Below, piece after piece: positions 41,994 to 54,302 of a stretch of 64,000 nucleotides of DNA (positions are counted from its first letter, which is position 1; each line of letters starts with the position of its first letter). Both the position numbers and the translations under genes were made by a program. Below the pieces are notes generated by a model. The model saw only the letters and a program-made list of their open reading frames with translations. It searched no databases and was not told the DNA's origin. Location: positions 1 to 64,000 of the forward strand of contig QANY01013730.1 of assembly GCA_003255025.1 (NCBI GenBank), written 5' to 3'. Source of the stretch: Datisca glomerata. Lineage: Eukaryota; Streptophyta; Magnoliopsida; Cucurbitales; Datiscaceae.

Positions 41994-44262
41994 ATCAAAC
42001 CTTGACAATCTGATTTGGTAAGCTTGGTTGTAATGAGTGGGACACCAGGATATCTAACTAGAAGAGACCCTTCTGTAAAACCCAGTTCAACATGAATGAG
42101 AGAAAACATCTCTAGGCTAGCCCCTGATAAGAAAAGTTGGCTCTTTCAAATATTTGGTTGAAACCGTGGTAGCTCTTGGAAAATGGCCAAAGCTTCCTTA
42201 AGCACATGCACGCTGTTTCTCTCTCCTTTATAGAACAAAAGTAGGTCATCAACAAAGCACGGATTGACTAAGTTAAGCTCTCTGTACCTCCAATGGAACT
42301 AGAACTCTGAGTGTTTGGCTGGAAAGCTTAAGATCCCAGTCAAGACCTCCATGATGATGGCAAAGATGTAAGGAGAGATTGGATCCTCTTGTCTAATTCC
42401 TTTAGCACCCCTCAAGTAACCATGCAGCTCCCCATTTATATTCATTGAGTATGAGGGAGAAGAAAGGAACTCCATGACCCAAGAAATGAAAACATTTGGG
42501 AAGCCGAAGTACACTCCAATTGACTCCCATTTCTTCATTTGGTGTACCAAAGAGGTTTTTGTAGTAATCCAAGATATGATCTTGGATCTCCTCATGGGAA
42601 GTAAGTAGAGAGCCTTGGCTGTCCAGATGTATAATCCTGGTTTCGAATCTATCCTTTTTCATACTTTCAAAAAGAAAGAAGTATATACTGATCACCCAAT
42701 TGAAGCCGTTGTACTCTTGACTTCTTCCTGTAGAAGATCTCTTCAGCATGTCTAAGCTCAAAGAATTTTAGGGGAAGGATAAACTCACAATTTCATCTAA
42801 ACCCCTAAGTAAAAGCATATAACTCAAGATCTTCAACTACTTGATTGTATTCTTGAAAAATGGAAGAATGAGGTTTACGACCTGTTGGAGAAGACGAAGC
42901 TGACGTGGAGGTGTCCTTTCCATGCTTAGGTGGTAGTACAAAGGTACCTGAAACATGCTCCAAGGATGTCTTGAGCAACGGCAAGGTCAAATCCCCTTTG
43001 TGTTCAGGTATAACCGTAATTAAGAGAGACTGTCCTTGCTCCAAGTTTTGGGGCAGGTTGTCTGTCCTTGATGAAGCTGATGTGGAGGAGTCATATCCAT
43101 GCTTAGGTGGTAGTACAAGGGTGCCAAAAAATGCTCCAAGGATGTCTTGGGAAAAGGCAATGTCAAATCCGCTTTATCTTCAGGTACAACCACAATTAAG
43201 AGTGATTGTCCTTCCTCAGGGTTTTGGGGCAGGCTGTCTGTCCTTGCAAGCAAAGTTTTAGCATTGTTGTTGCCCAATGTATGCAAGAGTAGGTGTCCTT
43301 TCTCCTTTTGCTTTTGTCCTTTCACTTTTTTATCAGAATGCATGTAATTGTCTTTACTCCATGCATAGCAAGGGTTAGCTAGAATTGGTGAGGTGGCAGG
43401 AGTTGATTGGCTCTCAAGTACAGCCTCATTGACCAATGGATAAAAGATTTCACCCTTGTTCATCTCTCTCCTTCGTGCTCCTCCTTTGGCCAGAGAACCC
43501 TTGGTGATTATTTGAGTTTTTCAGACAAGGGAAAGCTTGTTTGCGTCTGAACATGCTCTTTGCCTCGGAAGCACCTGTAAAAGCTTCATTTACAAAACAT
43601 GGGGCTCCACCAAAGGATGAAGGGGCCCTTGAAGCACTAGAATCCAGTAATAACAAGTCATTGTGTACCTGAGAAGAAGGGACCAAAGAAATGTTCCCAC
43701 AAGACGTTGAAAGCTCATCCAAACCTTTGACTTGCTTCTCATTAAAGCTAGAAGCAGCCTCATCATTGCCATTAATGTCCATTTAGACCTTTCCTCCCTT
43801 ATTTGGTGAGTTAAGGTTGTAGCTAAAGGTGCCAAAACAAGTAACATGCTCGTCGTCATCTCCATTAATACGAGCATCAAGTACTTCCGCCACATTTAGT
43901 GCACGAACACACACTTTCTTTTCACCAACTTCTTTGTTCTTCATAACTAAAATCTTTTCAAAACTTGGAGATTCCTCCGAGGAAGAGCTAGAAGTAACTC
44001 TGACTTCTGGGTTTTCCAGCATGAAACTCCCATCTCCATTAAACTTTAGAACAGCTTCATGAGACATAGAGCTCATCTTGCCAAAACTTTTCTTACTGAT
44101 CTTTGAACCTTCCTGAGTCTTGGTTTTGAAGTAAGCATCATTCACCGTTTTGAAAGTAAGCTCAGCTCATCCCGGAGGAGGACAACAGAAAACCCTCACC
44201 TGGTTTCTAGAGAGAAGGGAGAGCTTCTCTCTCTAGAAAGACCCTCACTAGCCTTAAGTTTT
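41994..44262 (-). mobile_element. LINE-H, 5' end with ORF1 and a piece of RT
   Basis: In element orientation it begins near 44262 with a 5' UTR hairpin. ORF1 (44145 down to about 42785) has its expected ATG changed to ACG, leaving the in-frame ATG two codons on (MNDAYFK), a stop at 43783, and several frameshifts. Recognisable are SRAPSSFGGAPCFVNEAF, RRSTKERDEQG and VVEDLELYAFT. Then a large deletion fuses ORF1 to RT fragments (42770-41994) with RLDSQGSLLTSHEEI-like sequence, GYLRGAKGIRQEDPISPYIF and LVNPCFVDDLLLFYKG, truncated beside the LINE-G poly(A). The RT is of the LINE-B/G type and the ORF1 of the LINE-D type. Confidence 0.85.
44204..44239 (-). other. 5'-UTR hairpin of LINE-H
   Basis: TTTCTAGAGAGAAG (44204-44217) pairs with CTTCTCTCTCTAGAAA (44224-44239), apart from a 2-nt length difference. 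It lies about 60 nt upstream of the ORF1 start. Confidence 0.75.
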
Positions 44263-44452
44263 TATACACTTTGTTGGACCCGAGAATTTTTTATGCTTCA
44301 TTAGTGGGCTTTAGGATTAGGTGGGCCAGGTAATACTCACAATTTCTTCTAAACCCTTGAGTAAAAGCATATAGTTCAAGTTCTTCAACCACTTGGTCAT
44401 AAATGGGGAAGAGAGAGGGAGATGGTCTCCGTACAAGGGTCAGTATCGCACT
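44263..44452 (-). mobile_element. LINE-I, ORF1 fragment
   Basis: This is the reverse complement of sequence corresponding to 22390-22560 of the LINE-D ORF1. The frame RRPSPSLFPIYDQVVEELEL is readable, followed by the same post-ORF segment. It abuts the LINE-H 5' end on one side and satellite array 3 on the other. Confidence 0.82.
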
Positions 44453-45843
44453 AGAAGCACCTAACCTAAAATGACCACAACAATCTGAATTCATATGACA
44501 AATGTGCATTGGTGTCAAAAGTCAATTCGGGTGCATGTTATGCCCAAAAGATTCAAGTTTAGCCATGTTCATCTAGTTTGAGCCTAAATACGTCTCATTG
44601 AGACTTTTTGACTCTGTATGGCATTTAAAGCACCTAAAATGACCAAAACACTACAAATTCTTATCCCAAACGTGTATTGGGGATCAAAATTCAATTGAAG
44701 TGCATGTCGGGCTCAAAAGATCCAAGTTTAGCCAAGTTCATCTTTTTGGCATAAACACAACCCATTGACGCCTTTTAACTCTGTATGGCACTAGAAGCAC
44801 CTAAAAAGACCAAAACACCATAAATTCTAATCTTAAACATGTATTGAGTGTCAAAAGATCCAAGTTTAGCCAAGTTCATCTTTTTGGCATAAACACAACC
44901 CATTGACGCCTTTTAACTCTGTATGGTACTAGAAGCCCTTAAAGAGACCACAACACACAAAAAACTTCTCCCCAACATTTGCTGGTTGTCAAAACTCAGT
45001 TCGATTTCAGGCCATGCCCAAAAGAGCCAAGTTTAGCCAAGTTCATTTAGTTTGGACCTAAACACGTCCCGTTGGGTCTTTTTGACTCTATATGGCAGTA
45101 GAAGCACCTAAAATGACCACAACACTCCAAATACTTATCCCAAACGGGTTTGGGTGTCAAAAGTTAGTTCAAGTGCATGCCAAGCCCAAAAGATCTATGT
45201 TTAGCCAAGTTCATCTAGTTTGGTCCTAAACACATCCAATTGTCTTTTTGACTCCGTACGGCACTAGAAGCCCCTAAAGTGACCAAAACACTCCATAATC
45301 TTATCCCAAACGTGTGTTGGTTGTCAAAACTCATTTCGATTTCATGCGATACCCAAAAGAGCCAAGTTTATCTACTTTGGACCTAAACACGTCCCATTTG
45401 ATCTTTTTGACTCTATATGGCGCCAGAAGAACCTAAAATGACCACAACACTCCAAATTCTCATCTCAAACGTGTATTGGTTATCAAAAGTCTCTTCGAGT
45501 GCATGACATGGACAAAAATTCAAAGTATAGTCAAGTTCATCTAGTTTGGCCTAAACTTATCCCATTGGGTCTTTTTTACTCTGAATGGCACTAGAATCAC
45601 CTAAAATGACGGCAACGCTCCAAACTCTTATCCGAAATGTGTTTTGGGTGTCAAAAGTCAGTTCGAGTGTACGTCATGCACAAAAGATCCTAGTTTAGCC
45701 AAGTTCATCTATTTTGGCCTAAACATGGCCCATTGGGTCTTTTTGACTCCGTTTGGCACTAAAAGCATCTTAAACTGACCACAACACTCCAAATGCTTAT
45801 CCCAAACGCGTATTCATTGGCAAAATCCCGTTCGAGCGCACGC
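44453..45843. repeat. Satellite array 3 (about 8 monomers)
   Basis: Degenerate 169-bp satellite monomers, more diverged than in array 1. A shorter local repeat (CAAGTTCATCTTTTTGGCAT, about 44735 and 44873) shows a partial duplication of about 140 bp. The array ends at CGCACGC, where a solo LTR is inserted. Confidence 0.92.
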
Positions 45844-46104
45844 TGATGCGAACCTCAAGCGACCTGCCTTGATACCCAACAACAAAATTTGGAAGCTTGC
45901 CCAAGAAAGCTAAAAATCAGATTTGTTGAGATGAACCCCGACCCACTGATTATAAAGAATCAAGAACCAAATGTATAATGGAAATGAACCCCAACCCAGT
46001 AATTAAAAGGAATCACGAACCAAAGGTATAACCAAACGCCACAAGGATGCCAACCCTTGATAAGTTTACAAGTTCTCTAAAGAACCAAGAGGAAAATAAC
46101 CTCA
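45844..46104 (-). repeat. 261-bp solo LTR (GyY family) in satellite
   Basis: In element orientation it runs from TGAGGTTATTTTCC to CGCATCA (TG...CA). It is flanked by CACGC (45839-45843) and CACGA (46105-46109), a 5-bp TSD with one change. Its 3' part matches 46865-47080, the LTR next to a primer-binding site. Satellite sequence lies on both sides. No internal element sequence remains, as after LTR-LTR recombination. Confidence 0.75.
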
Positions 46105-46109
46105 CACGA

Positions 46110-46157
46110 TAGCCAAGTTCGTCTAGTTTGGCCTAAACACATTCAATTGGGTCTTGC
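46110..46157. repeat. Satellite monomer fragment
   Basis: About 48 bp of the 169-bp satellite (AGCCAAGTTCGTCTAGTTTG ... CAATTGGGTCTT) follow the solo LTR, then sequence switches abruptly to GyY gag. Confidence 0.85.
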
Positions 46158-47080
46158 CTATCCATTCTATCTCGAATATCCGTGAACATCATATTCATAC
46201 GTTCAAATTGTTATTGCATTGCTCAAAGCATAAATGATGTATCCCCCTGTTCTTCTCCTTCCCTAGTAGAAGACATATTGAAAAAAATACAGAATAATAG
46301 AAAGATTAAAATCAGTCTTCACAACACTTCCTCATGTGTTTGCACTCAACCGATGTCACTCACACTCGTGTTTACTCTCAAATTTTGGCTTTTCTGATAC
46401 ATCTCACACTCTTGCCTATTTTCACTTTGAGATTTCTTCTACTACTCTTTATCGAACTAAGAAATACTAATCAAGAGTTTCCCCTTGAAGAATTCAGATT
46501 ACCCCCATCGGCAAGGAAAACAAAGAATTAGAATTTTAAGGAAACAATCAGATTAGGAATCGAAACAAACACCCAACAAATGATATCCAAGACAAACTTT
46601 GGTGATAAAAAACAATAGAAATTTGCTGTAATTCTGACGCTTCTATATTTTTTTTCTCTTTTTTCTTTTTTTCCCTATTTTTTCTCTTTTTCTTCAAGAC
46701 AACTCTTTTTTATACAACTTGAACAGAAGAGAAAATCCAGAAATGAAATAATAGGAATACCTTTTTGTATGGATGAACTAGTGAATGATATTTAGAAGGA
46801 CAAAAATAAAAAAAATGAAAATGATAGATTAACCTTGATTTTTAGAACGTGCTTTGATACCAAATGATATGAACCTCAAGTGACCTACCTTGAAACCCAA
46901 CAAAAAATTTTGGAAACTTGCCCAAGAATGCTAAAAATCAGATTTGTTGAGATGAACCCCAACCCGTTGAGCCAAGAACTGAAGGTATAATGGAAATGAA
47001 CCATGGCCCAATGATTATAAAGAATCACGAACCGAAGGTATAACCAAATGCCACAAGGATTCCAACCCTTGATAGGAAAA
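46158..47080 (-). mobile_element. GyY, gypsy 5' fragment (LTR part, primer site, leader, gag start)
   Basis: On the minus strand an LTR part (47080 to 46865, ending TTCATATCA) is followed by a primer-binding site at 46862-46851 (TGGTATCAAAGC, one change from canonical). A leader with long pyrimidine and purine runs (46850-46277) follows, then the start of gag, ATG at 46276, reading MSSTREGEEQGDTSF and, after a stop, QFERMNMMFTDIRDRM. That N-terminal motif is typical of plant gypsy gag. It breaks off at 46158 against satellite. The LTR is cut at its 5' end by LINE-J sequence. Confidence 0.85.
46851..46862 (-). other. Primer-binding site of GyY
   Basis: TGGTATCAAAGC on the minus strand, 2 bp from the LTR end; initiator-Met tRNA type with one difference from TGGTATCAGAGC. 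Confidence 0.85.
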
Positions 47081-47497
47081 TGAAACAAAAAAGGAACCAA
47101 CCAACACACAAGATAGAGGCACCCAAACACTAACAGAAGATTACAAGAGATAACAGCCTAAAGAAACAGAAGAACCAAGCTTAATTGTCAAAAATAGAAG
47201 CATTCAATCCCTAGGTAAGCTGAATGGTTTTGTTATCCTCAGTCACAGAGAATCCTTTAAGACTAAAAAATCTACTTCTAATGGCATTTGTAATGCAAGC
47301 CAAGACCACTTTCTTGTCCCTCATTTTACCCTCGAAGACTCGATTATTTCTCTCTCTCCAGATATGGTAGTACAAACGAGCTGAAGTATCCTTTCTTAAC
47401 TTTCACAAGGAGCCGGGAGATAACTTGATTCTAGTTCCTAGAAGAAGACACCAAGCCACACAAACCAACCAATTTCTGCCAAATAAAACTAAAATTG
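47081..47497 (-). mobile_element. LINE-J, LINE 3' fragment
   Basis: This matches the LINE-C 3' UTR and ORF2 end (AACACACAAG... ACTAACAGAAGATTACAAG; then sequence for ACITNAIRSRFFSLKGFSVT). It lacks the terminal poly(A) and hairpin, and breaks off upstream at a CCAAATAAAACTAAAATTG stretch where gypsy GyZ begins. It is closely related to LINE-C but diverged, with frame breaks. Confidence 0.85.
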
Positions 47498-48537
47498 AAG
47501 CTTTGGAGATGTATTTCCCTAAGTACCTAGTAGGTTGCCACCTATTAGAGGGATAGAGCATCAAATTGATTTTGTTCCAGGAGCTTCAAATCCTAGCCGT
47601 CCAGCTTACCGGAGTAATCTAGAGGAGACAAAGAAGCTTCAAAGGTAAGTTGAGAAGCTAATGTCTAAAGGACATGTGAGGGAAAATATGAGTCCATGTG
47701 CAGTACCGGTGTTACTCGTGCCTAAGAAAGATGGATCATGGAGGATGTGTATTGACTGTAGAGCTATCAACAACATTATGGTAAAATATTGACACCCTAT
47801 TCCTAGGCTAGATGATATGTTAGATGAATTGCATGGATCACGTCTTTCCATAGAATTTGATTTGAAAAGTGGATATCATCAAATAAGAATGAAATAGGGA
47901 GATGAGTGGAAAACTGATTTTAAGACTAAATATGGTTTGTATGAGTTGTTGGTCATGCCATTTGGTCTAACTAATACACCAAGCACGTTTATGAGATTGA
48001 TGAATCATGTACTGCGTGCATTTTTAGGCACATTTGCTGTGGTTTACTTTGATGATATCTTGGTGTATAGTAAGAGCTTAAAGGATCACATTGAATATTT
48101 GAAGTGTGTGCTTGATGTTTTAAGAAAGGAAAGTTATATGCCAATTTCTAGAAGTGTTCATTTTGCATGGAAAAAGTTATGTTTCTTGGTTATGTTGTTA
48201 GCGTGGAGGGAATTACAGTTGATGAAGACAAAGTGAAGGCTATCAAGGAATGGTCCTTGGAGTTTTCACGGTTTGAATAGCTTTTATCGGCATTTCGTCA
48301 AAGATTTCAGCAAACTACCCGCACTGCTCATCGAGCTTGTTAAAAAGTCTGTTGGGTTTAAATGGGGTAATGAACAAGAACGTGCTTTTAATTTGATCAA
48401 GGAAAGGTTATGTGCTACACCATTATTAGCATTACCTAACTTTTCTAACACTTTAGATTGTGTGTGATGCCTCAGGAATAGGATATTGGAGCTGTTGTGA
48501 TGCAGGAGAAGTGTCTAATTGCCTATTTTAGTGAAAA
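47498..48537 (+). pseudogene. GyZ, gypsy reverse transcriptase and RNase H fragment
   Basis: It starts with the region before RT (PPIRGIEHQIDFVPGAS type), then RT with [19 protein letters not shown], the motif-A Asp in [33 protein letters not shown] and an intact catalytic [11 protein letters not shown] (48045-48080), then thumb and RNase H start ([19 protein letters not shown]). Stops at 47644, 47791 and 47895 and frameshifts near 48170, 48260 and 48460 inactivate it. It is a different family from GyX-2, to which it is about equally long but less degenerate at the active site. It breaks off in RNase H (AYFSEK) where the CT tract begins. Confidence 0.9.
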
Positions 48538-49341
48538 ACCTCGCTCTCGCTCTCTCTCCCCTCTCTCTCTCCTTTTCTCTTTCTCTCTACTTCTCCTTGT
48601 CTCTCTCTGTCCCTTTTACTCTCTCTCCCTCTTTCTTTCTTTCTTTCTCTCTCTCTCGCACTCTCCCTCTCTCTCTCTCTTTCTCTCACTCACTCTCTCC
48701 CACCCTCTCTTTTCCACTCTGTCTCTCTCTCCCTTTCTCTTTCTTTCTCTCTCTCTCGCACTCTCCCTCTCTCTCCCACTCTCTCTTTTCCTCTCTCTCT
48801 CCCTCTCTCATCCGTTATCTCTTTCTCCCACTCTCCCACACTCTCGCTCTTTCTCTCCCTCTTTCTCCCTCTCTCTCTCTCCCTTTCTCTCTCCCACTCT
48901 CTCTCCTTTATCCCTCTCTCTCCCTCCCTCTTTCTCCCACCCTCTCTCTCCTTGACTCACTCTTTACCTCTCTCTCCCCCACTCTCTCTGCCTCTGTCTC
49001 TGTCTGTCTCTCTATCTCTCCCTCTCTCTTTCTCATCCTTTCACTCACTCTCTCTCTCTCACAAACACACACACACACACACTAACACTCTCGCACACAC
49101 TCTCACACACACACACACACTCTCTCGCTCTCTCTCACTCTATCTCTCTCTCTCACTTTCTCTTTCTCTCCCTCTATCCCTCTCTCTCTCGCTCTCTCTC
49201 TCCCCTCTATCTCTCCCTCCCTCTCTCTCCTTTTCTCTTTCTCTCTACTTCTCCCTATCTCTCTCTGTCCCTTTCACTCTCCCTCCCTCTCTCTCCTTTT
49301 CTCTTTCTCTCTACTTCTCCCTGTCTCTCTCTGTCCCTTTC

Positions 49342-49388
<47 letters not shown>

Positions 49389-52300
49389 CTCTCTCATTCT
49401 CCCTCTCTATCTTTCTCTCACTCATACTCTCTCCCTCTCTCTTCCTCTGTCTCCCTCTCCCTCTCTCTTCCTCTATCTCTCTCTAGCACTCTCCCATACT
49501 CTCGCTCTCTTTCTCTCCCTCTTTTTCCCTCTCTCTCCCCCTCTCTATCCTATATTCCTCTCTCTCCCACCCTCTCTCTCCCTGACTCACTCCCTACATC
49601 TCTCTCCCCTACTCTCTATTTGCCTCTGTCTTTCTCTCTCTATCTCTCCCTCTCTCTTTCTCATCCTTTCACTCTCTCTCACACACACACTCACACTCTC
49701 TCACTCTCTCTCTCACATACACACACTCTCTCTCACTCTCTCTCACTCTCTCTCTCTCACTCTCTCTCTCTCTCTCTCTCTCTGTATCTCTCCCTCTCTC
49801 TTTCTCATCCTTTCACTCTCTCTCACACACACACACACTCACACTCTCTCACTCTCTCTCACATACACACACTCTCTCTCCCTCTCTCCCCCTCTCTCTC
49901 TCCGTCTCTCTGTCTCCCTCTCGCTCTCCCTCTGTCTCCCTTTATCTCCATCTCTCTCTCTCTATCTCTCTCTCTATCTCCCGATCTCCCTCTACCGCTC
50001 TCTATCTCACTCTCCCACTTTCTCTCTCTCCCTCTCCCTCTCCCACTCCCCTCCCTTTTCCTATCTAAATCCCTCTCTCCCTCTCTCTCCCCTCTATTTC
50101 ACTCTCTATATCTCTCTCTTCCTCTCTCCCTCTCTCCCACTCTCCCTCTCTCCCTCTCTCCCTCTCTCTCTTTCTCTCTCTTAATTTCTCCCTCTCTCTT
50201 TCTCCCTTCCTCTCTCTCTCTCTCTTTCTCTCTCTCAGTCTCTCCATCTCTCCCCCTCTCCTTCTCTCCCACTCCTTCTCTCCCTCCCTCTCTCTCTCAC
50301 TCTCCCTTTCTCTCTCTCTTTCTCTCACTCAATCCATATCTCTCTCTACCTCTCTCTCACTCCCTCTTCCTCTCTCCCTCTCTCTCACTCTTCCTCTCTA
50401 CCTCTCTCTCCCATTTTCTTTCTCTCTGTCTCTCTCTCCTTATCTCTCTCTCTCTCAATTTCTCTCTCTCTCTCGCTCTCAGTCTCTGCCTCTCTCACTC
50501 ACTCTCTTTCTCTCTCTCAGTCTCTCCGTCTCGCTCTCCCTCTCCTTCCCTCCCTCTCTCTCTCACTCTTCCTCTCTCTATCTCTTTCTCCACTCAATCC
50601 ATCTCTCTCTCCCTCTCTCTCTCTCCCTCTCTCTCCCCTCTCTCTCCCTCTCCCGCTCTCTACCTCTCTCTATCTCACTCTCCCACTCTCTCCTCTCTCC
50701 CTCTCTCACACACACACACACTCTCTCTCCCTCTCCCTCTCCCACTTTCTCTCCCTAACTCTCTCTCCTCTCTCTCTCTTCCTCTCTCTCTCTCTCCCAC
50801 TTTCTCTTTGTCTATGTCTCTAACTCTGTCTCTCTCTTCCTCTCTCTCTCTCTCCCACTTTCTCTCTGTCTCTCTCTCTCTCTCTCCCACTTTCTCTCAC
50901 TCTCTGTCTATGTCTCTCTCTTTCTTTCTCTCTATCTTCCTCTCTCCCTCCCTCTTCCTCTCCCTAACTCTCTCTTCCGCTCTCTCTCCCACTTTCCCCC
51001 TATCTCACTCTCCCACTCTCTCTCGCTCTCTCTCTCTCACACACACGCGCACACACACACACACACATATACAATCTCTTTCTCTCCCTATCCCTCTCCC
51101 ACTGCCTCTCCCTTTTCCTCCCTTTTCCTCTCCCTTTCCCCTTTCCCTCTCTCTCTCTCTCGCTCTTCCTCTCTCTCTCTTCATCACACTATACCACTTT
51201 CTCTCTCCTTCTCTCTCTCTCAATTTCACTCTCTCTCGCTCTCTCTGTCTTTCTCTCTCTTTCTCCTTCTCTCTCACTCTCTCTCCCTCTCTCTCCATCT
51301 CTCTCCCTCTCTTTCTCCCTCCCTCCTTTTCTCTCTCCCACTCTCTCGATGTCCATCTCCCTCTCTCTCTTTCTCTCTCCACCCCCTCTCTCTCTATCTC
51401 CCACTCTCCCTCTATCTCCCCATATCTCTCTCCCTCTCTCTATCTTTTACTATCTATCTCCTTCCCCCTCTCTCTCCCTCACAGTCTCTCTCCCTCTATC
51501 TATCTTTCCCCCACTCTCTCTTAGTCCCCATGTCTCTCTCCCCTCTTTCTAGCCCTCTCTCTATCTCTCTATATCTCTCCCTTCTCTTTCTCTCTCTCAC
51601 CCCTCTCTCTCCCTCCCTCCTTGTCTCTCTCCCCTTCTCTCTCCGTTCTTTCTCTCTCTACCGTTCTATCTCTCTAACCCTTTCTCCCTCTCTCACTCTT
51701 TCTCTCCCACACTCTCTCTCCATCCCTCTCTCTCTTGCTCTCCCTCACTCACTCTGTCTCCTCACACACACTCTCTCTCCGTCTCCCTCTCTCTCCCTAT
51801 CTCCCTATCCATCCCTCCATCTCTCTCTTACTCTCCCTCTCTTTCTCTCTCTTTCCCTCTCTCTCCCCCTCTCTTTCTCTCGCTCTCCCTTTACCTCGCT
51901 CTCTCTCTCTCTCTCTATCTTACTCTCCCACTGTCTTTCTCGCTCTCACACTCTTTTTCTCGTCCTCTCTCTCTCTCTCTATATATCTCACTCTCTCATT
52001 CTCTCTCCCCTATCCCTCCTTCTATCTTCGTCTCTCTCTCTCTCCCTCTATCACCGTCTCTCCCTCTCTCTCGCTCTTCCTCTCTCTCTCTCTCTCTCTT
52101 TCCCATTCTCTCTCTCTCTCTATCTCTATCTCTCTATCTCCCTCTCTCTCCCTCTTTCTCTCTCTTTCTCTCGCCCTCTCTATCCCACTCTCTCATTGTC
52201 TCTCACTCTATCTCCCTCTCTCCATCTCTCAGTTTTCCTCTCTCTCTCTCAATTTCTCTAGCTCCCTCTTTCTCCCTTTTTCTCCCTCCCTCTCTCTCAA

Positions 52301-53839
52301 TTTCCATCCCTCTCCTTCTCTGTTTCTCTCGCTCAATCCCACTCTCTCACTCTCTCTCTCCCCCCTCTCTCTCGACTCTCGGTCTGTCTCTCTCCCTCCC
52401 TCCCTCTGTCTCCGTCTCTCTCTCTCTCTCCCACTTTCTCTCCTCTCATTATCTCTCTCTCTCTCTCTATCTCCCTCTCTTTCTTTCTCTTTCTCCCTCC
52501 CCCTCCCTCTCACTCTCTTTCTCTCTATCTCTCTCCCACACTCTCTCACTCTCTCCCTCTCCCTCTTTCTCCCTCTCTCTCTTTTTCACTTTTAGTCTCT
52601 CTGTCTGTCTCTCTCCCTCTCCCTCTCTCTCTCCCACTCCTTCTCTCCCTCTCTCTATTACTCTCCCTCTCTCCCTCTCTCTTTCTCTCATTCTCTCACC
52701 CTCTATCTCACTCCCCTCTTTCTAGCCCTCTCTCTTTATCTCTATCTTTCTCTCTCTCTATCTCTCTCCGCTCTTTCTAGCCCTCTCTCTTTGTCTCTCT
52801 CTTTCTCTCTATCTCTCTCCCCCTCTGTCTCTCTCCCTCTCTCTCTCTCGCTTTGTCTCTCTATCTCCCTATCTCCCTTTCTCACTGTCTCTCTATCTTA
52901 CTCTCCCACTCTCTTACTCTCCCTTTCTTTCTATCTCCCTATCTCCCTATCTCCCTTTCTCCCTGTCTCTCTATCTCTCACTCTCCCTCTATCTCCATCT
53001 CTCTCCCTCTCTCTCTATCTTCCTCACTTTCTCTCTCTCTCCCACCTTTCTCTCTCTCTCTCCTCCATAGTCTCTCTCCCTCTCTCTGTCTCTTCCCCAC
53101 TCTCTCTTTGTCACCCTCTCTCTATCTCTCCCCCACTCTCTCTCTGTCTCCCTCTTTCAGTCCCCCTGTCTCTCTCCCCTCTTTCTAGCCCTCTCTCTAT
53201 CTCTCTATCTCTCTGTCTCCCTTCTCTCTCACCCTTTCTCTCCCTTCCTCCTAGTCTCTCTCCCCTACTCTCTCCCTTCTTTCCATCTCTACCTTTCTAT
53301 CTCTCTAACCCACACACTCTCTCTCTCACTCGTTCTCTCCCACACTCTCTCTCCCTCCCTCTCTCTCTCCTACTCTCCCTCTCTCTCTCACTCCCCACTC
53401 TCTCCGTCTCCTCACTCACTCTCTCTCGGTCTCCCTCTATCTCTCTCCCTATCTCCCTCTCCTTCTTTCCCTCTCTCTCTCACCCTCCCCCCTCTCTCTC
53501 TTTCTCTCTATCTATCCCTCCGCTCTCTCTCTCGCTCTCCATTTACCTCTCTCTCTCTATCTTACTCTCCCACTGTCTTTCTCGCCCACTGTCTTTCTCG
53601 CTCTCACACTCTCTCTCTCGTCCTCTCTCTACATCTCCCTCTCTCATTCTCTCTCTCTGCCCCTCTTTCTCTATATCTCTCTCTCCCTTTCCCTACTTCT
53701 ATCTTCATCTCTCTCTCTTTCTCTCTCCTTCTATCACTGTCTCTCCCTCTCACTCCCTCTATCTCCCTCTCTCTCTTTCTCTCACCCTTTCTCTCACTCT
53801 CATTGTCCTTCGCTCTATCTCCCTCTCTCTTTCTCTCAA

Positions 53840-53870
<31 letters not shown>

Positions 53871-54269
53871 AGCTCCCTCTCTCTCCCTCCCACTCTCTCA
53901 CTCTCCTTCTCTCTCCCTCTCCCTCTCACTCTATGCCCCCCTCTCTCTCCCTCTCTCTCTTAGTCTCTCGGTCTCTCTCACTCTCCCTTCCTCCCTCTCT
54001 CTCTCCGTCACTCACGCTCTCCCCCTTCCTCTATCTCCATCTCTCTCTCTCCCCTTCTCTCTCCCCCACTCTCTCTCCTTCTCTCTATCTCCCTCTCTTT
54101 CTCTGTCTTTCTCCCTCCCTCTCCCTCTCTCACTCTTTTTTTCTCTCTCTCTCTCCCACACTCTCTCACTCTCTCCTTCTCTGCCTCTCTCTCTTTCTCC
54201 CTATCACTCGTTTTCTCTCTTAGTCTCTCTGTCTCTCCCTCTCTCCCCCTCTCCCACTCGTTCTCTCCT

Positions 54270-54302
<33 letters not shown>

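Noticed and set aside
44720..44900. CATCTTTTTGGCAT as another LINE tail scrap in satellite
   Set aside because: The run continues directly with satellite sequence (GGCATAAACAC) and lacks the GGTAAATT signature, so it is a monomer variant that was duplicated locally.
46277..46850. Small open frames (for example 46182-46397, 46334-46531) as genes
   Set aside because: They lie antisense in the GyY leader and have no recognisable product.
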